A stretch of DNA of 64,000 bases from Helianthus annuus (GCF_002127325.2 NC_035436.2:112615591-112679590); one strand, 5' to 3'. Counted from the first letter of the stretch, positions 35,943-47,612 are shown. Translations and numbers: made by a program. The notes: generated by a model from the letters alone, not told the origin.

Positions 35943-35977
35943 TCTCGAGGTCGAGATTTCTTTTAAGGGGGTGAGGA
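35943..35977 (+). other. Element F palindrome and polypurine tract
   Basis: A TCTCGA/TCGAGA inverted repeat (within about 35940-35960) precedes AAGGGGGTGAGGA at 35965-35977 and the LTR start TGTAACACC. Confidence 0.75.
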
Positions 35978-38900
35978 TGTAACACCTCGAAAATTTACGT
36001 CCAATAATGTGTTGACACGTGTCATAGACTTTGAAAATGCGAAAACATACTTTAGAGGGACTAAAGTTGACAAACAGTGAAAACTATGGAACGTAAGGGT
36101 CCAAAGTGTCAACAATGGATAAATAGACTCTATGATAACCCTACATAATTTTTATAACCTTAAACGGATGGATCATGGATCATACGAAGCGGAAATTGCA
36201 CGAAAGTGAGGAATTGCAAACTATAGGGCCAAAAGTGTCAACATGTTGAATTTATACCTCTGAGTGAACTTTTGGCAGACCCGAAGCTTTTTAATGCTAA
36301 AATATACTCACTAGAATATGTGGTAAAAATTTCATGAAGTTTCGTTATCATATGAGAAAGTTATGGCCAAAACCGTACTTGAGGGGTTAAAAGCGTCAAC
36401 GTCGAATTTCATGACTTTTCGGGTGAGCGCAAAGTTAACCGAGGACATTACCATGTTGGTAAATGTCCCAAGGTTCTTAAAAACCAGATTTGAGGGTTTA
36501 CGAGTCGAAATAAATAGCCAAAACCTCGCGTGCGAAGACATGGACCAAAACTGCCAACATTGAACAAAGTTTGGAACCTGCAGACACCAGGCGGCCCGCC
36601 TGGGCTGTCTTAAGCGGGCCGCATGCCCCTACCAGTAACAGAAAATCGCAAAAATTTGATTTTGGGTCAGTTTTGTGAGTTGGGAACAGCTGGTTTCACC
36701 TCCCATTTGCACCAATAGATAGCCATGCATGTAAGGACACCTGGAAGCCTCTCATAACACCTGAATTCCTCTTAAATTCAGATCATTTCTCATTTTGGGG
36801 GGGCAGTTATGTTAGTAACAAGAACACCCACAAGCTTGCAAGAACTCACAAGGCTTTCCAGGAGCAATCTGATCGACAAGGCAACTTCCAAGTGCTATCT
36901 AGGCTTCATTAGGACCTTTGTAAGCCTTCATATCATTCTCTAATCCGTTCTAGCATAGATTATTAGTTAAAAGTCAAACCGTTGTTCATATAGTTTGACT
37001 TTTCGATTAAGCGAAATTGGCTCTGTCATTTCTCAAATTGAAACCACTTATAAGTTGGTATTTAGGTGGGAAACAAACCCTCAAAAGGGTATTCTCTGAT
37101 TCCCACTCTAAGCATGCTATTTGTCGAGTCAAAGTTGTTCTTAAAAAGTCAACAGAAATCGTTTTTGCAAAATATAGCATAAATGGTAATGTAGGTGACA
37201 TGCAATCAGTTTGATCATCAAAAAATAACTTATAATGAATATAAGAATGTGTTTTATCATAATCAACTCGACAATCTTTAGTATAAACCCGGATTGGAAC
37301 CGAAAGTCTTATAAAACGACTTTTTCGTTGACTCTCGATTCGGATCCGGGCATGCATGTTTGAGATCTGTATTAGAGTCTATTTTTGACCATTTTTATTT
37401 AAGTGTAACTCTCTGGAATTTTTACTACTCGAGTCTATGCTTAGCCGATTCATATGCATGTTTCCGATTATGCTTAAAAGTTGACTATTTTGCCCTTTTT
37501 GATAAAAAACGTGATTTTTGGAAAAGTGAAAGAGTAGAAATCTTTATTACTGATTTATAAACTTGCACCGAAAATTTGAGGTCAGTTGGTGGTCCAGATT
37601 TTGAGTTATGGCCAATATCGTAAAACTATATCTTTATGTTACATAAACGGCGCATTTAGCGTATAACCTATTTAAGGCCACTTTTTGATATAAAACTTTT
37701 TACCCACTGATGTTATATAATATTTTGGGATTTTTGAAGATTTTTATTTAATTTTTGGCTGATCGTATCATAGGTCGCTAAGTTGATTCGGTTAATGCCG
37801 ATTTTGACCGTTTAGGCCATAAAATGAGTTTTATACATTCTTTTGACCCCAAACCTTTTTCTACTGATTTTAATTGTTAAATAAAGTATTTTGAGCATTT
37901 TGGAAATATAAAAATCTCAGCTTTCTTTTAAAAACCCGGAAACGGCTCTAAATCGCATGTTTAGCATTTTTAGCGCATGGTAAGCGTTATACTCATATTA
38001 AACATATAAGACTCATACCTACTGATGTATTTAGCATATTTTTATAAAATAACAGTAAGTATAAGTTTTTGAGCTCAGGTTTCCAGTTTTGACATTTTTA
38101 GCCCTTGTGAAATTACCAAAATACCCCTACGGTGCATAGTTTGATTTTAAGCGATAAGTTTCATAAACGGGTCATATCCTACTGTTATACTATGTCAAAT
38201 GAAGTATATCTACTGTATAAATTAGACCTGTAACTCAGATTTCCAATTTAACTCTTTTATAATCTCTTAAATGACCAATATGCCCTTATAAGGCATAAAT
38301 TGAGTTTAAATTCATCCGGGGCATAATAGAACATAACTTGCTGATATTATATCATATTTAAAGCATATTATCTCAGGGAACTTGCATATGACTCTTTTGG
38401 ATATCCGTAACGCTCCTTTAGCGTTCGGTTCGGTTTATGTAACTAGTTTGCATAAATTGACCGAAACGGGTCAAACGTTATCATTTTTGTCTCAAAATCC
38501 AGAATGTATTTAGTATACCCATATTATACAAGTATTCAAACTTGTCGGGTCTAAATCACATTCTATCCGGTCTTCGCTTAATCGTGCGCTTGAACCGTAT
38601 ATTTCCTTAAAACTAACCGGTCTAAGTTTAGGCTTAATTAAAGACCCGTTAGTATTCTAATTGGTTATTTATACCATCGTTCCAGACTAGAGCCTTCCGG
38701 TAAATTGTACCTACGCTTACTTAAGTGAATACGACTGAGTTATTATAATTCTTGCTATTTAAGACAGGAGCTAGCTCAGGTAAATACTCTTAACTTATTT
38801 TCCCTATTACGGGCTTGGGATACGGTAATATAAATACCGCATGGTCAGGTATGGGATTCGAAGACCAATGAGTCGGGAAATTCAAATAACCTGTTTTAAT

Positions 38901-39610
38901 TCGTATTGCTTGACTAAAACATTGGGGGTTAATGCGACCGTGTCCTGGATATCCTTGACTCATTAAATGCAATGGCCACGACCTAAGCACGGGGTGTAGG
39001 CATACACCTGACAGATGCTTTATGCTATTAATCGATTATACCCAATAAGGGATTCCCAATAAGGGAATAGTGGTGTGTCGGTTAATCTTGAACCGGCATA
39101 GTACCGGGCCCCGTATGTAGAGCAAGTTATGTAAAACTGATAATATGAGATATAGTATGTCCCAAGTATAAAAGATTAATCTTGCCTTGTGCATTTTAAT
39201 CAAGTGTCAAAATAGTTTTGTGCCTTGTGCGCCTAAACCAATTTTCATAAACTCTTTTCAAATGAGTCAGTTGAGTGTATTTACCAGTGAAAACTGACGT
39301 ATTTTCCAAAGTCTAAGTGACAGGTACAAGTACGTAATAGGCTGGAAGCTGCTCAGGGCGTTAATAAGGAATCTTGCAAGTTCTAGGCGCCTAAAGTCTG
39401 TTGAACAACATTTAAGTTTTAAGATCCGCCTGTGGATCCTCTACTTTCCGTTGTAATACTTGATATTACTTTATATTCGGATTGTAATATATTTATCTTT
39501 TGCTTCCGCTGTGCATTATTATATTGTGTTGTTTGTCTATGACGATGCCAACTACGTCACGATACCCCACACCGGGCCCACCGGTGACACGTGGAGATCG
39601 GGGTGTGACA
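35978..39610 (+). repeat. Element F 3' LTR (3633 bp)
   Basis: Near-identical to 26308-29856 but with two extra segments (about 36117-36172 and 36956-36990). Ends GGGGTGTGACA before the TATTT duplication. Confidence 0.93.
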
Positions 39611-41425
39611 TATTTCTCCATTTCATCACCTCTACATCACGAATTTAATCGAAGAACATTCCAGGGCTTGTAACTTGTGCGGGTGATATCTCCTTCAATT
39701 CTCAACATTTTCAGGTGATTCCAAAGCCTAACTTGCTTAATTTTTCGTGATCTACAAAGCCCTCCATCAATTTCAGTGATAGAAGGCTAATTTATCTGAT
39801 TTTAATTTTAGTTGAAATTAGGGTTCTTCATGCATAGAATTTGGGGCTTTTAGATATAGACTTGTGTTTTGATGAAATTGAAAGTATAATGTTGTTATAT
39901 ATCATATTAGCATGTTATGTGCAAATTTTGGGAAGTTTTAGATATCAAATTGGAATTTTGGTGAATTATATATATTTTAATCGCTAGTTAAATCAAATAA
40001 AAATACAAGATAGTCTTATAAAAATTCAGTAAATATTTTTGTTGATTAGTTCAGATTATATAAACACTAGGTAATTTTTATAGAAACTTTCCTTAATTTT
40101 TTTGTGAATTTTTAGATCTAATTGGCACCACTCGTTTTTATATATTTTAATCCTTTAAAAATATATACAAGTTTATCATAAATAATTTTTATAAGTAATA
40201 TTACTGATTTTTACAGATTATATGATGGTTGTAAAATTATTATGGATTTTATATATTTTTTTATGATTATATAACTAAATAATTGGTGGAATGGTTTAGA
40301 CAAATAAATCCCTTTACGAAATTATTTTTTCAAAATAAAATTGGGGATGAATATTAAATTGAATCTATATAATTTTTTGATGAACTTGATGAACTTATTT
40401 AATCATTTGCCATTATCAAATATTTAAAACCATTAAAATAGCAATTCTATAATTTTTTCCATATTAATAAATTCTAAAACATATACAATTAGTATTTTGG
40501 TTATTTCTTTGTTGAACAAATATAATTTTATATATTTCCAAGCCCCCAAATAGGAGAACCCAATTTCCTAAAATCATTAGGTTATCCTTTCTTTTACTGT
40601 GTCTGTTATTTACAATGCGGTTATTATCTTAGAATTCCACATATAATTCTCGTGGAACGTTTCTTCGCAACCTGTGAGTAATTTCTTCCACTTTCCCCTT
40701 TTTAACTTTTTCAAATTTTGGGGTGCATCACGTTACACTTTTCGATTTACTTAACATGCTATGATCAAGTGTTATTATGTGAACATCTTATGTGTATTCA
40801 ATTATTTTATATGTTATCTGATGTCAAGTCTATTGCATGCTATTGTGTCTAGTGGATCCACGGCTGACTAGGTTCCCCACGGCCATAGGTTGTAGCTTAG
40901 TATCGCCAACAGTATTAGACTCGCTCCTCGGGGCTTGAGCCTAATGCACGCTATTATCAGGAGTCTATTTATTTTGGTTGTTTGTGTTATTTGATTATGT
41001 ATTCTTGTCTTGTAAATTTGGAATTATGGATATGTTGACTATGTTGATGATATGAGACCATTTACACACTAACCTTGAGGTGCATATTAAAACTATTTTT
41101 TTAAGAAATAAATATAAAACTGTTTTCTATAAAAGGAGGAAATTATTCACCAACACATTTGTTGACCCAAAAATACATTTTTCTAACGTGGTGTAGGTTT
41201 TCAAAGTTGATGATCAAGTGATGTGGACACCTAGCATGGGCCTTAGGAAATTAAATTGAAATCTTGATATGTTTGTTTTGAACAACGTATGAACAATTTT
41301 GATTATTATATGTTATGTGAAAATTTAAATGGATATGTTGTAAATATTAAAACAATAATTAGTTGTCATGAGCTATGGGCAATCATCATGCCCCGTACTT
41401 TTCCGCTGTGGGTCGGGGTGTGACA
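39611..41425 (+). repeat. Element E 3' LTR, segment 3
   Basis: Resumes with TATTT and runs to GGTCGGGGTGTGACA at 41425. AT-rich, no gene. CTTTTCCGCTGTGGGTCGGGG near the end is typical of these LTR tails. Confidence 0.75.
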
Positions 41426-41751
41426 GATGGTTCTTTACGCCATGGTTCCTCATATTAAGCATATGAAGGTGGAGGCTCATATCTTGGTTCCTCAAAGTAT
41501 GAGTATGAATGCTCATACCTTGGTTCATCAAAATATGAGTATGAGGGAGAAGGTTCATACCTTGGCTCTTCATAGGTTGTGTATAAAGTGGATGGCTCGT
41601 ACCTGGGCTCCTCATAGTAGTTGTATGAAGTGGAGGGTTCAAAGAGGTCACAATATTGTACCGAATGAGGATTACCACAAATAGTACAATAGTCTTCCCT
41701 ATAATCATCCTCCTCATAGTGGTAGTTGTAACCTCCTGAGTATTGATCCAT
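41426..41751 (-). pseudogene. Element G first ORF, Tyr/Glu/Pro repeat protein, truncated
   Basis: From MDQYSGGYNYHYEEDDY (start 41751) the frame has a Cys/His cluster, CTICGNPHSVQYC, one residue short of a normal knuckle, and then repeats of EEPRYEPSxSY in four to five copies. An in-frame TAA near 41455 replaces what looks like a Gln codon, after which the repeat continues to the junction with E. I do not recognise a function. By position it is the start of the G internal coding region (Gag or a pre-Gag ORF). A host cell-wall-type protein is unlikely because it lies directly after an LTR, primer site and leader. Confidence 0.55.
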
Positions 41752-42130
41752 AAGAATCACTTAGCAGATCACAACAGAGTCTCGGGACCAGAAAACAAAA
41801 ATGAAAACGGAAACAGAGCCGGAGCACAGCCCCGTGTTCAGTGAGCACGGCCCCGTGTTCAGGTTCTGTATCTGGGCGTTTTAAAAATGTGACTGGTTTT
41901 GTGCAGCACGGGGGCGTGTTCAGGGAACACGACCCCGTGTTCAGACTTTGTATCTAGGAGTTTTTTTAAAAAAAATGTGCAACACGGAGGCGTGTTCAGT
42001 AAGCACGACCCCGTGTTCAATCTAATGTAATGCAAAAACTAACTGAAATGAAAAAAAAATGTGTGCATGATTTTAAAAAGGTTTTGAAAAACTGATCAGG
42101 CCGTCAATTTTAAGCTTTCTTAAAATCCTT
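41752..42130 (-). repeat. Element G leader with CACG...CGTG words
   Basis: CACAGCCCCGTGTTCAG, GCACGGCCCCGTGTTCAG, GCACGGGGGCGTGTTCAG, AACACGACCCCGTGTTCAG and close variants, six in all, occur in pairs between about 41830 and 42020. The same words fill the LTR upstream of its TATA box. Confidence 0.8.
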
Positions 42131-42149
42131 GTCCCGGGCAACAGTGCCA
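42131..42149 (-). other. Element G primer binding site
   Basis: Minus strand TGGCACTGTTGCCCGGGAC, six bases from the LTR edge. tRNA type not determined. Confidence 0.7.
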
Positions 42150-42548
42150 AAAATTTGATGCGTGTGTAGAGTTATATAATTTTAATGATATTTTAAGCAC
42201 TTTTTAACACATTAGTCAAGTTTTAAATTTATAAAACACGATATTCTACTAACACTAAACACACATATGGGCACGTGCACCCATCGTGAGCATAGTATAG
42301 CGTTGGTAAGATACCGAGGTCGTCCAAGGACACAAGAGCTTTTAGTACCGGTTTATCCTCAACGTCTAATCAAATCAAAAAATTTAGAAAATGTTTTAAA
42401 CATGAAAATAAAAACTAAAAATGCTGAAAAATAAAATAAAAAAAAAAGATAGACAAGATGAATCACTTGGATCTGACTCGCCTTTAATGTAACCTTTGAT
42501 GATTTCCGCACTTTTGCACTTATTAAGACATTATCTTAGTTATAGTCG

Positions 42549-42742
42549 TAGGCCCCTCTTTTGAAGGTGACGTTACCCCCAACCCAGTGGTTTGAGGCAG
42601 CAAGGATACAATCCCAAAGGGTCAGAATATTGAAAGATAATCAATTAAGTTACTAATGCGTAATGTGGTAGGCCTCTCTTTTGAAGGTGACATTACCCCC
42701 GGCTAAGTGGTTTGAGTCAGCTGGGATACAATCCCAAATAGT
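42549..42742. repeat. Tandem duplication in element G LTR
   Basis: Two diverged copies of a unit beginning TAGGCC(C)CTCTTTTGAAGG, with TTACCCCC, GTGGTTTGAG and GGATACAATCCCAAA in order. Confidence 0.85.
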
Positions 42743-43340
42743 CGGGTTAATGCATTAATAGTAGTTTACATATGAGGGATCAAGCCATTCACAACCCCGC
42801 CATCCAATACCAGTGGGTATTGAGGGAGGTCCTAGTAAGCTTGACCCAGGTCCTTGCAGGATCTATACACTGAACAAGGCAAGAACCTTACCAAACCATT
42901 CCCTTAACCCCCGACCAGGTAGCCAACATATCTCTATATAGACCGTAGAGATATGAATGGTGAAAATCTCTTATTTTATATAGACAGTAAAATAACGCCA
43001 AGACACCACAGACAAATGATAAGGAAGTTTCACCTTCAACATAAGAAACTAGTTATTAAAGTCATTAATACAAAACCAAGAAAAAGTGCGAAAAGATTAA
43101 AAATCAAAAGTATTACATTAAATGCTTGTCTTCACCAAATGATGTAAGAGACTTAGGCAAACATGGCATTTGATTGTCAAGAACTCTTACTATCAATCTT
43201 GGATCCCGAGACTACTACACACACTATAAGGTGGATGATGGATGATGGTGGTGGATGTGGGTGTTGTAGTGGTGGTGGAGTGGTGGTGAAGCGGAAGAGA
43301 GGTGGTTTGCCAAGGGATGCCTTTGAAGTGAACCAAGCAC

Positions 43341-43351
43341 CCCTATTTATA
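43341..43351 (-). promoter_or_regulatory. Element G putative TATA box
   Basis: Minus strand TATAAATAGGG, a strong plant TATA match. The CACG/CGTG words lie within the next 350 bp upstream. Confidence 0.65.
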
Positions 43352-43374
43352 GCTTGTACAGAAGCCCAGACACG

Positions 43375-43680
43375 GCCTCGTGTTCATTGGACATGGCCCC
43401 ATGTCCATCCTCTTTCTCTTTCTTCATTAATTGCAATTGTCTGTATTAGGCTCCAGACGCCCCCGTGTTTGTTAGGCACTGCCCCGTGTGCAGAAGTGTA
43501 TCTGTACTATCAAGATTTGCAAGATTCTGCAAATCTTAGCGTTGACCACGACCTGTGTTGAGTTGGGCACGCCCCCGTGCTGGGAATAGAAGCTTCTATA
43601 GCTTTGTCTTTTCTGGAGGCACCTGGCCACGCCCCCGTGTCCGCTGGGCACGGGGCCGTGGTCAGCCTTCTGTTTCTTTG
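43375..43680. repeat. CACG...CGTG palindromic words in element G LTR
   Basis: CACGGCCTCGTG, CATGGCCCCATG, GACGCCCCCGTG, CACTGCCCCGTG, CACGCCCCCGTG (twice) and CACGGGGCCGTG. CATG/CATG is a paired change of CACG/CGTG, so the arms vary together. Confidence 0.8.
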
Positions 43681-43909
43681 TTTTTGCTTGGGAAGATGTT
43701 GTCGAGGGGTCGGGCATGCCATGTTTATTCGTTTTCTTGTATATATGTTAGTTTTTGCTGCATATTTGTTCCTTTTTTCATTTAAGCTCATTTGGTCCTG
43801 AAAATACAAAAGGAAGACAAAAGCATACTTTTTCCAACATTAGTACTAAAAAAGGGTTAGTTTTTGGCCTCATTTGATGTAATTTATATGTTGCATTTTA
43901 CACACATCA

Positions 43910-44517
43910 TGAATCCGAGAGGTGAGATCAGTTTGTATAGTGATCTCTAAGGCCCGCACCCTTAAAGGTTAAGCACGTTCCGTGCGGCCCAAGACGCCCG
44001 CCACAACGTTCGCCTTGCCCGGGTGATACTTTATCTCACAGTCATAATCGTTCAATAATTCGACCCATCGTCGTTGCCACATATTCAAGTCCTTCTAATC
44101 AAATATATGTTGTAAACTCCTGTGATCTATAAAGATTGTACAACGAGTACCATATAAGTAGTGACGCCAGATCTTCAACGCAAATACCACAGCACCTAGC
44201 TCAAGATCGTGCGTGGTATAATTTTTCTCATGTACCATTAATTGACGAGACGCGTACGCGATGACTTTGACTCGTTGCATCAACACACAGCCAAGACCTT
44301 GATGCGACTCATCACAATAAACCATGAAGTCATCGGTGCTGTCAGGTAAAGATAAAATAGGCGCGTCACAACGTTTATCTTTTAGTAGTTGAAAAGCCGC
44401 CTCTTGTTTCTCGCCCCAATCAAATTTCTTGTCCTTTTGTGTTAGGGACGTTAGTGGTTTAGCAACTTTTGCAAAGTTCTCTACGAATCGTCTATACTAG
44501 CCCGCTAATCCCAAAAA
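43910..44517 (-). pseudogene. pol: Element H RNase H to integrase junction
   Basis: In minus sense: a damaged FLGLAG-YRRF connection with two stops (44480-44520), RNase H with [32 protein letters not shown] and [10 protein letters not shown], a TAG near 44096, the tether [31 protein letters not shown], then a short stretch up to where G is inserted at 43909. It is older than A, with many stops. Confidence 0.8.
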
Positions 44518-45439
44518 TTATCGCACTTCTGTAGGGGTCTTACGCGCTTCCCAATTCTTAATCGCCTCAATCTTAGCCGGGTCGACATGAATTCCCTTTT
44601 CATTCACGACATGACATAGGAATTGTACCTCGCGAATCCAAAATTCGCACTTTGAAAATTTCGCATAAAGTTGTTCCTTTTTCAAAAGCTCCCAAATAGC
44701 TCGCAAATGTTGCTCGTGTTCCTCCTTAGTTCGCAAGTATATTAGGATATCATCAATAAACACGATCACAAACTTGTCTAAATAAGGCTTACACATGCGG
44801 TTCATGAAGTCCATGAATACCGACTGAGCATTTGTTAAGCCGAACGGCATAACAAGAAACTCGTAATGTCTGTAACGAGTTCTAAAAACCGTATTGGGGA
44901 TACTTTCCTCTTGTATTCTTAACTGATGGTAACCCGATCTCAAATCGATATTGGAGTAATAACTTGAACCTTGTAGTTGATCGAACAAATCGTTGATTCT
45001 CGGTAGAGAATATCGATTCTTAATGGTCAGCTTGTTTAACTCCCTATAGTCAATGCACATGTGAAAAGTGTCGTCTTTCTTTTTAACAAATAATACCGGA
45101 GCTCCCCAAGGTGAGAAACTCGGTCTGATGAATCCTTTATCTAGTAACTCTTGCAGCTGAGTAGATAACTCATGCATATCTGACGGAGCTAACCGATATG
45201 GCGATTTCGCCACTGGTGCCGCTCCTAGCACCAAATCAATCCAAAACTCCACTTGTCGCTGTGGAGGCAGCCCAGGCAAGTCTTCTGGAAAGACTTCTGG
45301 AAACTCTTTCACAACCGGGATGTCTTCTAACTTTGGCTCCTTGGTTTCCTTGTCGACTACGTGGGCGAGGAAGGCTACACAGCCTTTTCGGAGACACTTT
45401 TACGCCTTCATACAATTAATGATTTATAGGGGTGTCTCG
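44518..45439 (-). pseudogene. pol: Element H protease end and reverse transcriptase
   Basis: The frame from 45312 holds [20 protein letters not shown], the RT motifs [54 protein letters not shown], the catalytic FIDDILIYL at about 44760 and the connection domain. Upstream, 45312-45439 continues the protease C-terminus (KCLRKG) with one TAA. I interrupts it at 45440, and the TCTCG duplication shows the frame resumes at 62887. Confidence 0.85.
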
Positions 45440-45924
45440 TGTCACACCCCAAAATCCACTCATGGATATCACCGCATGGAGGCGTGACTGACCAGGATCA
45501 AGCCACCAATCATATTGAACATAGCGTATAAATAAAAGTAGTTTATAAAATCCAACACAATACAATTGGTGTCCAAACAAAACATAGTTTAAGTTGTAAG
45601 CGGAAGCACAATGTTTAAAACCATCACATACGTTTAAGCTTTTCAAATGTTTAGCATGGCACACAGCTGTCCATGTCCCACAACGACTCTTCCCACTCCG
45701 ATGCAAGCTCCATATATACCTAACGACCTGCAAGGCATGTAACAGAGAGTCAACAACAAAGTTGAGCGAGTTCACAGTTGATTGTTCAGTTAATGAATTC
45801 GTTTCAGAAATCGTAAGTCCGTTTCATAACCATGCATTACCCAGTATCCTTGTTTCCCAAACCTTTACAATAATAAGTGGGGGCTTCCATGTTGTATGGT
45901 ACTAGACTAGTTGTATCTATAGGT

Positions 45925-46185
45925 GTCCTTCCCAATCCAAGGACTGTGATAAGTATGAGTTTACGTAGGTTTTACGTAAGTGCCCTTCCCTATCCGAGGA
46001 TAGTGGTACGTAGCGAGTACGTAGGTTTAGCGCTGGTGTCCTTCCCAACCGAGGGCAATAGTACGTAGGTTTTACGTAGGTTCTAACACTAGCGTCCTTC
46101 CCAAACCGAGGACAATGGTACGTAGGTTTTACGTAGGTTTTAGCACTGGCGTCCTTCCCAATCCGAGGACGGTGGTAAGTAGCCT
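45925..46185. repeat. Hairpin repeat array in element I U5
   Basis: Five units of about 60 bp, each with GTCCTTCCCAAxCCGAGGAC (arms GTCCT/AGGAC or variants) followed by GTACGTAGGTTTTACGTAGG. One unit reads GCCCTTCCCTATCCGAGGAT. The 5' LTR copy is at about 61180-61440. Confidence 0.85.
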
Positions 46186-46520
46186 AGTAGTGATAAAAGT
46201 ATGGGTAATCATACAAATCCCATTCCCAACCCACCGGGAATCCCATGCCTTGGTAAGAGTGTGAACTCACCTTGGTTTGCTCGGTATGCTAAGGTATGTG
46301 CTCACAAATAATCAGTCAAGGCCTAGAGTACGCACGCATACATAATCAGTTGACATTCACAAAGTTCGACTAACAGTCAAGATCATCACGTACATGTAGT
46401 ATCAACTAACACATAGTATTTATCAGTTAAACAAGTTCATGCAAGTCATCATCAATAACAGCTAACAAACCCAGTTAACTCTTAACAGATCTAACCAAGT
46501 TACTGTACAGTTTTCAAACT

Positions 46521-46680
46521 CGACGAAACACACTTGTTTCGTCGTGAATTCCCTTCGACGAAACACCCTCTGTTTCGTCGTGACTACTCTCGGCGAAACA
46601 CATTTGTTTCGCCGTGCTTGTTTCGCCGTGATGATCCTCCGGCGAAACACACCCGTTTCGTCATCAGCTGTGTTTCGTCC
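46521..46680. repeat. CGACGAAACA hairpin array in element I LTR
   Basis: Three consecutive hairpins with perfect 10-bp arms: 46521-46544 and 46556-46580 (CGACGAAACA/TGTTTCGTCG), and 46591-46614 (CGGCGAAACA/TGTTTCGCCG), where both arms changed together. Further half-words follow to 46680. Confidence 0.9.
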
Positions 46681-47612
46681 AATGAGTCAGTTACGTCGTG
46701 TAACTGATAATGGCCCAGAAACCCTAACTGCCGATCCCCATCACACAGCAATCATACAATCATACAACACAGTAATCATTGATACCCGCAAGGTTAATAC
46801 ATGTATTCATTTAACAATCAATCCAGTGACGATCATGGTGTACAAATATCAAATCAAACCTAAACGGTGACATCACAATTGCATTCATAACATTGGGTTC
46901 AGTCTAAATGATTCAAGACATAACATTAAGCCCTATGTATTAACCAATTAAATCATTCAACAATCCAAACTCGGCATACAATCCGCAACCTATAATCTAG
47001 ATCCTATCAACAACAATTCATCATCAAAACATGAGCATAAGCATTACTTCAGCAATCAATCCAACTGATTTCTATGAAACAGTTTACAATGATCTCAAAT
47101 CATTAATCAATAAAAGTTAATCACTAACCGCGATAAACGGGAATAATAAATTGGTCGATCTTGAGGGCTTCGAGAACAAAAGGTTGCCATCGCTCAGAGA
47201 GAGAACTTTAGGGTTTTCGATTGGTCTGATGAACGTCAGTTGTAACAGTCTCGGGTAACAAATACCCGTGTAAATGTATTGGGCCCTTAATGGGCTTCGG
47301 CGAAAGACTTGGCCGGCGAAACTCCTTGTTTCGTCGGGGTGTTTATGACGAAACATAAGTTGTTTCGTTTAGTTGGTTGGTGGCGAAACACAAGCTGTTT
47401 CGTCGAGGTTGCTAGTGTGAAACCTTAAGTGTCATCAAGTTAAACCAAACACAAGTTTATAACACTAACCACATAACACAATAGTCTCATAACATCTCAA
47501 CATATATTAAACACATATGATTACAAGGTAAACAAGTCGAGCAAACAAACAACTGAACAGTTAACGTACAATTAGTGTGAAGACGGAAATCCTGAAAACT
47601 CGAGTTGTCACA

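Larger units (their letters stand above)
26308..39610 (+). mobile_element. Element F: complete 13.3-kb gypsy-type element lacking a usable pol
   Basis: Flanked by TATTT (26303-26307 and 39611-39615). 5' LTR 26308-29856, primer site 29860-29872, 2.9-kb leader, intact gag 32774-33946, rearranged pol remnants, integrase C-terminus 35507-35941, polypurine tract, 3' LTR 35978-39610. The LTRs are almost identical except for two deletions in the 5' copy and a G-run difference, so insertion is recent although pol is gone. It must have been mobilised by another element. Confidence 0.93.
19541..41425 (+). mobile_element. Element E: decayed gypsy element, 3' part, split by D and F
   Basis: The left part is internal sequence (19541-21734), then the polypurine tract and the 3' LTR in three pieces (21735-21846, 25294-26307, 39611-41425) that rejoin at the TTAGA and TATTT duplications. 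The net LTR is about 2.9 kb, from TGTAACATCCGCC to GGTCGGGGTGTGACA. The 5' half and 5' LTR lie outside the window, beyond B, C and A. The element ends inside G, right flank GATGG. Confidence 0.75.
41426..43909 (-). mobile_element. Element G: LTR element with Athila/Tat-like primer site, 5' part
   Basis: Minus strand: 5' LTR 42156-43909, primer site 42131-42149, word-rich leader 41752-42130, and the start of a coding frame cut off by E at 41425. The primer site (TGGCACTGTTGCCCGGGAC) differs from the initiator Met type of the other elements and recalls the TGGCGCCGTTGCCGGGG site of Athila/Tat elements. G is inserted in H; its outer flank is TGAAT at 43910. Confidence 0.75.
42156..43909 (-). repeat. 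Element G 5' LTR (1754 bp)
   Basis: In plus orientation it runs TGATGCGTGTGTAG...TACACACATCA, a longer terminal inverted repeat than the others. It contains a TATA box (43341-43351), words upstream of it (43375-43680), and a duplicated 75-base unit downstream (42549-42742). Small ORFs in 42950-43800 are chance frames in LTR. Confidence 0.82.
45440..47612 (-). repeat. Element I 3' LTR
   Basis: TGTCACACCCCAAAATCC...GTTGTCACA. Paired with 60698-62886 at high similarity. It carries GTCCTTCCC...AGGAC hairpins (45925-46185) and CGACGAAACA/TGTTTCGTCG hairpins (46521-46680, 47295-47405). Confidence 0.9.
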
